From NCBI RefSeq assembly GCF_001612685.1, contig NZ_BDAY01000003.1, forward strand, positions 62,001-126,000: DNA of 64,000 bases, read 5' to 3'. The notes under the pieces were generated by a model. That model was not told the DNA's origin. It did no database searches and was given only the letters and a program-made list of their open reading frames with translations. Every line of letters begins with the position of its first letter. Positions within the stretch are counted from its first letter, which is position 1. The translations under genes were made by a program, and so were the position numbers. The stretch comes from Nocardia altamirensis NBRC 108246 (lineage in GTDB: Bacteria; Actinomycetota; Actinomycetes; Mycobacteriales; Mycobacteriaceae). Shown here piece by piece: positions 34,832-44,900 of this stretch.

Positions 34832-35653
34832 TCAATCGTCCTCGACGAGGTCGTCCCACAGGGCGTCGTATTCTTTACTGTAGGAATCGAAGTGGGTGAA
34901 GGTCTTATCGTCGACGCCGTTGGTCACCGGCGTGGTTCCGTAGCGGTAGCCGATCTCCTCGGCAGCCTGTTCCCTGGTCTTCGCACCGCTGACGTACTCC
35001 GCGTATATCGCGTTGAATTCCGGTGTATCCGTTGATATTCCGATATCCGGCCCCTTGTTGTCGAGAATCCGTTGTCGTGCGTCGCGTGCCGCTATGTCGG
35101 CATCACCTTCGGATTTGAAACGCTCTAGTACGTTGTCGATCACCCAGTCGTCGTTTGTGGTGTTCTCGTATGGAATCTCCTTCGGGTGATAACCATCGGG
35201 GTGGGCATGGTTGATTTCGTGGGCCAGGATTCTGACAATCATCAGCACGTCGCCGCGGTGTGCGATATCGATCTCGATCACGCCGATGTCGAATCGAGTC
35301 CTGCTGCCCTGCCCCTTCGGGCCATACCGGATTGTCCAGCCGTCCGCTCTGAGATCGCGGGCCCGCTGCGCCAGTACGGGGTCGTACCTCGCGACGAAGC
35401 GGTCGACCCTGGCGCCGAGGCCTGACAGCGGACCTCCGCCGGAGCGCGCGCCGGGACCCGCATGCGGTCCAGTCGGAGTCCGTGCCGCACCGGGTACGGC
35501 GTAGCGGTCGACCACCGCGGTCGCCTCGACCGCACCTTTTGCCGCAGTTCCTGGCGCCAGGGTCTGATCGTGCAGAACCTTCGATTCACGCCCGACGTCG
35601 CCAACGATTCGACGCATCAAGTCGGCGAGGACGGTGATCGGGCTCTTGCTCAG
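34832..35653 (-). CDS. HEXXH zinc metallopeptidase-like, toxin-like protein
   Basis: 273 residues if started at CTG 35653. The active helix is LAHEINHAHPDGY (H145, E146, H149, with H151 beside it) and SEGDADIAARDA (E182) may give the third ligand, a pattern of DUF6782-like putative metallopeptidase toxin domains. Residues 55-80 form a Gly/Pro hinge, as between delivery and toxin parts. The frame is open to a TTG at 35758, but that extension has only about 56% G/C at third positions, whereas GGAGGA lies six bases before CTG 35653. It is divergent from the giant effector-like gene. No signal peptide is seen. Confidence 0.65.
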   Translation of the reverse strand: MSKSPITVLADLMRRIVGDVGRESKVLHDQTLAPGTAAKGAVEATAVVDRYAVPGAARTPTGPHAGPGARSGGGPLSGLGARVDRFVARYDPVLAQRARDLRADGWTIRYGPKGQGSRTRFDIGVIEIDIAHRGDVLMIVRILAHEINHAHPDGYHPKEIPYENTTNDDWVIDNVLERFKSEGDADIAARDARQRILDNKGPDIGISTDTPEFNAIYAEYVSGAKTREQAAEEIGYRYGTTPVTNGVDDKTFTHFDSYSKEYDALWDDLVEDD

Positions 35654-35901
35654 CGGTATTCCTCCAGATGCCCCGGCAGGGAACGTAACAGGGGGCGAAT
35701 GGACCTCCCAGCTGTGGTAACCGGGGCAAGACGGAAGCAGAGCGAGAATGTCTGTCAACGATTCTCGATCGGTGAAATGAGGTGGCGTCGCGCTCGAGCC
35801 GAGCGGGTGGCATTCGACGGTACGGACTGAGCGATGATGCGGTATCGACAGTGGGTGCGCCGGCCCGATCGGTGCGACAGCACCGGGTGTAGGGCGCCTC
35901 G

Positions 35902-38900
35902 ATGAGTTCGCCGGTGTCGGAATTCGCAGAGAAGCTCGTGTTCGGGGGTCAGTTCCCGAGGGGAGATCCCGAGGCGTTGCGCCGGCTGGCGGCCACGTGG
36001 CGCGAGATCGCCACGGGCGCAGCCGATGTGCGGGCGTCGGTCGCGAGCGGTATCCAGCACCTGGCGGGTGCCGTCGACGAGGGAAGTCACGTCGGTCGCG
36101 CGATGCACGAGTCGGCAGCGGCGCTCACGACGCACTCCGAACAGCTGTCGGGATTCGCTGTGGCCGTTGCGGATTGGCTGGACGACGTCGCCAACGACGT
36201 CGAGCTGGCATGCACGGAGATGACGCTGCTGGTGCTGATGGTGCTCTGCGCAGGGACTTCGGTGGCCGCAGCCGCGCAGGCGCGTGCGCGGTTTCTGGCG
36301 TTGTTGGAGGGTTTGGTCGGTCGGATCGGCGCGGGCTCTTCGGCCGTGACGGTGGCGCGGGCCGGCCTGTTCGTGGCGGAAGGGGCTGCCTTCGGCGCGA
36401 CGCAGGCCGGGCTCAACCTGGGGATCCAGCTGGCGCAGCCCACTCGGCGTGGGGTGGATTGGGCGTTGGTTGGCACGGCGGGGCTGGCTGGCGCCGGGTC
36501 CGCAATGGGCGGCAGGCTCGGGGCCGGAGTAGTCGCCAAGGTCGTCGGCGCGAACTTGTCCGCAGGGTGGGGGCGCGCGGTCGTTGCCGCCGGAGCCGGA
36601 GTTTTCGGTGCGCTCGGTGGCGCGGTCGCCATCGGACGGCTCGATTCGCCTGTGACACAACTGATCAGCGGCGGAGTGCTGGGGTTGGCCGCGCACACGG
36701 TGAGCGCGGCGCGACAGGCTGCCCCAGCTGTCGATGTGCCGACTCTCGATGCGCCGCCAACCGGCGCCGACGCCAAGTCCGTGTCCGCTGAGCGGCTGTT
36801 GATCGACGGCAAGTCCGCAGCCGCTGAGCGGCTGTTGTTTTCGGAATCGGTCGGGGACGGCGAGGCCGTGGCCCGGCTGGCGCAGCTCGCCGAGCAGGGA
36901 GCGCGCGAGCAGCTGATGGCACTGTCGTCGGGGGACGGCTCGTCGGTGGAGCTGATCGGTCCCGCAGGTCCCGGCAAGCCGCCAGGCGGGGACGGCGCTT
37001 TCCTGTCGGGCCCGAACGGTGTTGCCGGACAACCCGAATCGAGCGGAATATTCTGGCTCGGCGGGTTCGACGGCGGTGGTGGCGACGGCGGGTACGTCCC
37101 GACGCGGCTACCTGGCGACGGCGGCGGGGTGCGTCCCCCAGGCCCGCAGCCCGGCAGCGGACTCCCCGCCGAGTCCGGGGGATATTCGACGACGGACCGG
37201 GCAGGCCTGCACCGAATGAGCGTGTTCGGGTCCGCGGTGCGCGGCGGGGACGGTGCAGGCGGTGCCCCGGCGTCGATGGGGGCAGACCTCGGCTTGTCGT
37301 CGGTGTGGCGGGATGCCGGTGGTGCCGTGTCCGATGGTTCGGTCGCCAAGCCGGAGGCGCAGTCCGCACAGGTAGGTGTGCTGGAACGGAATCCACTGCG
37401 AGAGTTCGATATTCGGCCGGACACGGAGGCAGATCTCGGTGCGCCGCCAGCGACTCCCATGAGAGTTGAGCCGCCAGCGACTCCCACGAGGTTTGAACTG
37501 CCAGGGACTCCCGCCACAGTTGAGCCGCCCGCGACTCCGACGAGAGTTGAATCGCCAGCGACTCCCACGAGAGTCGAGCCGCCAGCCACTCCAACAACAG
37601 GTGCGCCACCGGCAACCCCAACGACAGCCCCGACGACACAGCAGCCCCCGGCGGCCGGGCAGGCCGGTGCAGGCACGGGCACCTCGGGGTGGGTGCCCGC
37701 GATCCAGCCAGGATCGGTGGCGCCGAACCCGAACAGTCCTGGTGCACCGGATGATCCGACACTGCGACCACCGGAGCTGGACGAGACGAACCGGCAGCCG
37801 CACGTTATCGCCCGCCCGGGTGCGGTCCAGAGTCCCGCGGACCCCCACGATCCACCAAGGCCTGCGGCGCCGGTCTCCGATGTGCCTCCCTCGATGCCGG
37901 ATCCGGTGGAGCCCGTGCAGTTTCGAGCCGTCGACGAGTCCGAACCGGCAGGGCCTGCGCACGAAAACGCGGGTGCCGCCACCTCGGCCGACCCCGGCGG
38001 ATCCATCGCGCCGGGTCAGGGTCACAGCGCTGCTGAGCAGACTGGCGTGCCTGACGCGCCTCGGGGCGGGCCAAGCGAGCCGGGCCATGGCTACGGCGTC
38101 GGTGGGCAGACCGGTGCCGCGAGCGCGGACGGGACCGTCGAGCCGAGCGACGATCAGCGCACGGCTGAGCAGACCGAGGGACAACCTGCGACCCATGACA
38201 GCACGACCGAGCCGACCCACGATCAAGACACCGAGCCGACCGAGGTACCGGTCGAGGCTCCATTCTGGATGAGGGCTGCCGAGTACGCCGAGGCCACGAG
38301 CAAAGCCACGGCGGACGAGCGTTTTCTCGATCCGATGCGACTGGTGTTCGAGACCGCCGACGTTCGGGCGGCCGAGCTGCCCGCCCAGGCGCGAGTGTCG
38401 GTGCTCGGTGTCGAATCATCTACCGGCGCAGCGGGTCTCTGGTCACCGAGCGTCGCGGTGCTTGCTTTCGGCGATGTTGCGGACGCGGACGAGGTGTGGG
38501 GGTTTGTGCCGGACCCCGTGGCCGACTGGGCCGCGTTGCCCGCTATGGTGCGCGAGGCGGGGGACCTGTATCAGCGCGCGGCGCGAGGCGGCCGCAAGGC
38601 GGCAGTGGTGACGGTAGCTGCATACGACCCGTCGGGGGGTGCGCTGGATGCCGCACGCCGCCCGCGGATCGTGGCTGAGCTGGTTTGGCAGTTGTTGGAC
38701 GCGAGCGGCGGTAATGCGGCGCGCCCACCGGAGATTCATTTGGTTGGTGGCGGTGCAGGCGCCGAGGTGGTTCGGTTGGCCGCCGATGTCCTCGATTCGG
38801 ATGTTGCCTCGGTCTTCGTGAAGGACGTCGGCGCTCTTCCGCTCGTGAGCGCGATTGTTCGGCGCGGACAGGTCGTCGCGGAGCGCGGTCACGCGGATCA

Positions 38901-41900
38901 CCTGTTCGAGCGGTACGCCGAACACGAGCAGCGGCTGCGCGAGGCCGGATCGGCCTACTCTCGTGTACTGGCCGGTGCGGCGGACCAGGACGACCAGATT
39001 GCAGACGAGTACGACGCGCGGCAGGTCGAACTCGCCGCCGCTCTGCGCGAGCTACAGATCTACGACGAGTATGGCGTCGTCGACTCGCGCCCACTGTCCG
39101 CCGATTGGCACCCTGAAGGGTGCTCGACCGTCGATGAGGTGGTCGACGGTCTGCGGGACAGCCGCGGCATCGAGCTCGAATTCGATGGCGGCGGTCGTGA
39201 CCTGGCGACCGCCCGCGAAGTGGCCTCGGCTATCCGCGACCACGGTGCTCCGTCCGTTCTGCAGCGGGTCAACATCGACGAGCTGTCCGGCACCGAGGGA
39301 GTCGCCGTCAGCATTCTGCATAGCACTCTGATTGCACAGCGATCGACGGTCATGCTCCTCAACCGAGCTTACGTAGGCGATCCCGATCGATTGCGTGCGG
39401 CATGGCAAGCGTTGGTCGAAGCCAACCCGCGGCTTGTGGTGCCGGATCGGCCGCTGTACTGCCTTGTTGTCAACGAACTTGGAAATGTCCTGGTCCAAGC
39501 CGGACGGTGGCGCGCGGAGAAGGATCTGCGTGGTTTCCTGCGCGAACTCTGGATACGCACTCGCACCGGCGCGGAATCATTCGTCGACTGGACTCGAAAA
39601 GAGCTGAGTGCCGGAGCTTTTCACAGCGACGGAACTTTGGACATTCGGGGCACGCTGGTCGCGTCGCATTTTGCCGTGCGGATAGATCGGGCGAACGCGT
39701 CCGTCGCGGAACGTGCCGTGCATGATCGTGTCAAGCAGATGGCTCGCGTGTGGACCGCGCAGCACCCGCTTCGGACACCACCCGCGAACGAATCGGAGCG
39801 GGCGCAGACGTTGGTGAATATGGCCCTTGGCGAGGCCATGGCGCGGGCACACGGTGTCGCACTGCCCGGATTCGAGATACCGGGACTGGACAGCGCCACG
39901 GTGCGTGAGCTCGTCACGACCGTGCGTACGACTCTCGCCGAATACCCACTGATCACGCTCGTCGACATCGGATTTACGCCACAAGGCGACATGGAGAATG
40001 GCTACGCGGTTCGGTCCTGGTACGGAAACACTCGGCGGGCAACGTCGCTCCGGTTCAATGAGCGGATCGGCATCAGTCCGGAAGTGAACCGAACAGAATC
40101 ACAACGGGCGACCGCGAGCGGGTATCTCCGGGGAAACGCCGACACCCCGACAACTCGTACGGTGCTGCACGAACTCGGACACGGACTGAGCCACGCGGGC
40201 GACTGTGCTGTGGAGCCCGGCGTGGTGAACATTCTCTATCGTCACCATCTGGAAACTGGCGGCACCGATGCCGGGTATGCCGCATGGGTGGTCAGGCTGT
40301 TCAGCAAGTACGGCCTCCGTGTCAACGCATTCGGTGAGGTTGATGCCGACGACGTCGAGGCGCCAGCCGAGTCATTCCTGCAAGTCGAGACCTATCGACG
40401 GCTGCCGCCAGGGGCCGCGGCGGAACCGACCGAGGGCGAATGGGTGCTCTACCACCAGCTGGTCGACGCGGCTGAGCGGGCGGCGCTGGAGCCCGGCGCG
40501 CCGCCACGCCGGAACCCACCGGTAATGGATCCCAATGTGGTGAGCGGGGCGGCGGATCGCGCGCGGGAAGCGTTGGCCCGCCGTCTGACCGAGCAGCGGC
40601 TGGCACTTCCCGAAACCACAAGAAAGGCAGGCGATCTCGAAGCTGCCGACGAGCTACGACGACAGCTCGAGTTGATCGAGAGGTTGGCCGCCGCACGGCT
40701 ACGGGCTGCGCTGGCGCACGCGTCGGCGGACGGGCCCGCCGAATACGACTGGGCGCAAGCGCTGGATATCCTCGACCAGAAACTCGTCGCGCTGGTGGCG
40801 GCCGCCAGTGCCGTGGATGCCGTGGCCGCACCGAACCCCGACGCGGGTAACTGTGCGGTGTCGTCCTTGCTCGCACTCCGAGATCTGTTTCCGGACAGTG
40901 ATATTCGGCTACTCGCCGAGGAGCGGAGAATGGCGGGCACCGACCTCGGGAAGATCATCGCGGCGGCGGGCGGTGCGCCGGAGGATCTCAGCCGCGCCGA
41001 GCTGCGCGCCCGCTTGCTCGACCCGGCCGATCCGGCCGAAGCGGCGCTTGTGCTCACGCAGTGGAAGGCCCCGGACGACAAGGGTTCTCAGGGGCATGTG
41101 GAACTGGCGGTCAACCAGCGAGACGGGGAAGTGGCGAAGGAAGACGGCACCGTGCTGTCCGTCAACGAATCCCGAGTGCGCGAATTCTCGACCGACGCGC
41201 CCCGAGAGGTGTTCCAGGACTTGGCGATCCTGTTCGATGCCAACGGACGACCGCTGCGCCCACTCGACGCGCAGGAACGGGAACAGTACGCCACGCAGCT
41301 ACGGATACCGTTCGGCCACACGCCGGGCGGCGAGTGGCTGGAGACGATCGCCGGACTCCGCGAGCTGTTGCGGAGCTGGACGGATGTTGGCAGCGCCGAG
41401 AAGAGGGCAGATCTCGAACACTGGATTGATGTGCTGGAGGCGGCGTTACGCGGCGCGACGGTGCTTCGGGATCACTCCGCGCGGCAATTGGTTGCCCGAG
41501 GTGCGTCAGCGCCGATACCCGGTCTGTTCCAGGGCGAGCCGAACCTACTAGAACTGGAGCGGTTACGGCAGAACGCGCGGGCGCGACTCGTCGAGTTGCT
41601 GCCTCCCGGCCCGGTTTCCGCGCATCTCGAAGCGCTGCATGCCCAGTCGCGGCGGTACTCGCCCGAAGTCAACGAGCTCTATCGGCACTATCGAGGCATC
41701 GATACGAGCCTGTCACTTGCCGAGACGTTCGGCGAGTGCGCGAGCGGGCTCGGGGATCTGAAGCGTTTGACTCAGGAGATAGCCACTGTCGCAAGCGATG
41801 TGCGGCAACAGTCCGATCTGGTCGCCCAGGCCGAGAACGAGATCGCCGAGCGGTTGTCGGAATCCCGAGATCCGACCCCGCTCGTCGACCGGTTGAATCG

Positions 41901-44900
41901 GCTGCGGGACAAACAGAACCGGGGCTTCGAGGACCTGCACACCCGGTTGCAGACGCAGGCGGAAGTCATCGGGGGAAGCGTGCTCACCGAGGCCGTCGCC
42001 GGGTTGCGCGCCGATGCCGGGGACGAGCTCCGTTCGCTGCGTGCGGATCTCGCCGAAATCCTCGCCGCAGGTGGTTTCGACGGTGACATCGACAAAGCGC
42101 TGAGCAAGGATTCACGGGTACGTCGCTATTTGGCCCGTGATCTCGAATTGGCGACGTCGGCAGTGATCAACGCGCTGGCCCAGGCGGCGCGAATCGAGCT
42201 GCTCCCCACCGAGTTGACCGATCCCGACCGGGTCGCCGACATCGCGGACATGGTGCGGGAGCTCACCGCGAACGGCCACAACGAGCCACTCGCCACGGCA
42301 TGGGGTGTTTTCGCGCAGACCTTCGACGAACTGCAGGTCATCGCGGGCTGCGATCGGCTCCGATCGCGCATCCAGGTCATCGACACGATGGAACGAGCGC
42401 TGCTCGACGCGCGGATGGCGGTCACCCAGATGCTCGACCAGCCGGGTCCCGTGCTCGACGACGAGGCAGCACGGTATCTGCGATTGTTGGGTCTGGTCTA
42501 CCGGGTCGATCGCTGGGCGACGGCCGTCGAGGACACCGCGTCGATACCGGTGCTGCCGGGGCTGGCGCACGGCTGGGTCGAGCAGATGTCGGTCAAATAT
42601 GCGCTTCCGCCCGAGCAACTGCAGCCAGGCCGGGATACTCAGCGTCGCTTGCTCAGCAAGCTGCAGCTGACGCACGACCGTTTGCAAGCGATCATCGACA
42701 CGGATCCTGCCGATCTGACTGCCGCGCAGCTGCAGGAGCGGACGCGGCCACCCGACGAACCAACCGACGCCGCGGCGCGGGTTCCGTACTCGGCCGACCC
42801 TTTTCACGCCCCCACCGGATTCGAATGGGAGAGTTTGGCCGACCAGGATGCGGACTGGCTCCTGTTCAAGGACGCGCTGGTGCAGGAGTATCTCGAGCTT
42901 CGGCAATACGCCGACTGGGGTCGGGCCGCGCATCAGCGACGCGGCGACCTGACCGTGTTGAACGCGGCGGTGGACAACGCGGTGGCCGATGCGGCGCTCG
43001 ACCTGGCGGGTCCGGGGCACCCGCCCGCTTACGGTCCCGAGGATCGTGCGCGCCGTGATCGACTCGGGGCCAGTCTCTTCGCGTTGCGCGCCGAGCTCGT
43101 TGCGGTGGCCGCTGGTGCGGTGCACCGGTTTTCCGACGCCGCCCCAGGGACGGGAATCGCGTCGATCACGCAGTTGTGGCCGGGTTCCTCGGCAGCTTGG
43201 GAACTCGAAGAGTTGTCCGAGGACCTGCGCACCCAGATCGCCCAACGGGTCTCGGCAGACCCGGAACTGGTGACGTGGGAGTGGGCGGACGAACAGCTGC
43301 TCGATCCGTCGGCGGCCGCCCAACCGGATCTGCGGGAAGCACTCGAGCACTACCGCGGGCTCGAACTGCTACTCAATCTTGCCTCGGATTTTCATCGCGC
43401 CGAATCCTGGGTGCGCGCCATCGACGCGGTGGACGCGGGTCTGGTTCAGGCGCGATCGTGGCGGGATCGCGACACCGGACCCGGCTTCGGCTGGGATGCT
43501 CGCCTGGCCGAATTGACCGATCTCGCTTGGCATCTCGACAGCATGGCGCGCACACGCGAGGAGCTGATCGCCGAGGGGGCGACGCGGCAGGAGGCGTGGG
43601 ACGAACTCGGCGATCTCGATGAGCGACTCGATGTCGAATTCGCGAAGGCCGGGGCCTGGGGCGCGGGCGCGAATCTGCAGCACATCATGATGAATGCCCC
43701 GCAGACCTGTTTGGTTGTGATGTTCAACGAGGCCGCGCAGGGCAATGGCCCGCGGCCGGGGTTCCGGATTCCCGAAAACCGGATCGACGAGATTGTGCTG
43801 TCCGGCGTCGACGGTCACGACGCGGCGCTGTGGGCGAACGCGAATTGGCGTCGCTTCCGGGATGTGACGGCGGCCTTCGAGTGGGTCTCCGAGTCGCCGC
43901 GATCCGAACGCGCTGCGCCACTGCGGCGCACCGTAGTGCTGGCCCTCGATTACCAGCCGATCGATGCGAATGCCGGCGCCAACGCCGTCATGATCAAGGT
44001 GGACGACAACGGTCGCGTCGTGGCCGCCGAACCCGAGTTGCAGCACGACGACGCAGGCAATCCCGTGGTGGGGGTCCGCCACATCGAGGGTGACGATGCG
44101 GTGCGGGTGTGGGCGGCCATGTTGTCGGCGGATGCCGCCGCCGCAGGTGTGCACGCACTAGCGTTCCAGGGTGATCTACCGGTGGATCCGCTGCACGGTG
44201 CGGAGCCGGACAACGCGGGCGACCGGCAGATCCCGCGCGGGCGTATTCACGGCCCGCCGCCCGGTCCGGATCCGGACGCCAACGCAGCGGCGTCGAGCGC
44301 GCGGGTCGATGCCGAGTCCCGATCCGGCGGGCCCGCAGTGCAAGTGGTGCGTCCGCGAAGCGTGAAGAAGCTGACCGGAGTCGATCTCGGCATCGTGCTG
44401 GTCGACGGGATCGGGCCGCAGGAACGGCAGTCGAGTGCGCCGGAAAGCGCTGTCTCGCTCGAAAACTCCGCGCCAGCAGATGTCACCACGCCGGATCCGG
44501 CGCTGGCGGCCGCTCTCGCCCAACGACCGCAGGCGGAAGTGATCATCCTGTCCGGCGATCTCGGTGCTGTCGCGGAACGCGCGCGGGCGATCAGAGACTA
44601 CGCCGACGGTAGCGGCAAACAGCGCGAACGCCTTGTCCTCGTAGCTATTCCGGAAGGGACGCCAACGCTCGCCGCAGCGCTCGAAGCGAGTGGGGCGGTA
44701 GCGTCCGAAGAGCGGGTGGCCCAGGCACTGTTCGAGGTCGTCGACGAGGTCGTCGTCGTTCCCGATGGCGCTATCGCGGATGGCGTGGTGCAGCTGTCCG
44801 CGATGCTCGGCGCGGCGGTCACGACGGCCACCGCCGCCGGTTTCATGGCGGTGCTGCACAACGGTGGGGTGGTGCCCGGCATCACCGGTGCGGTGCACGA

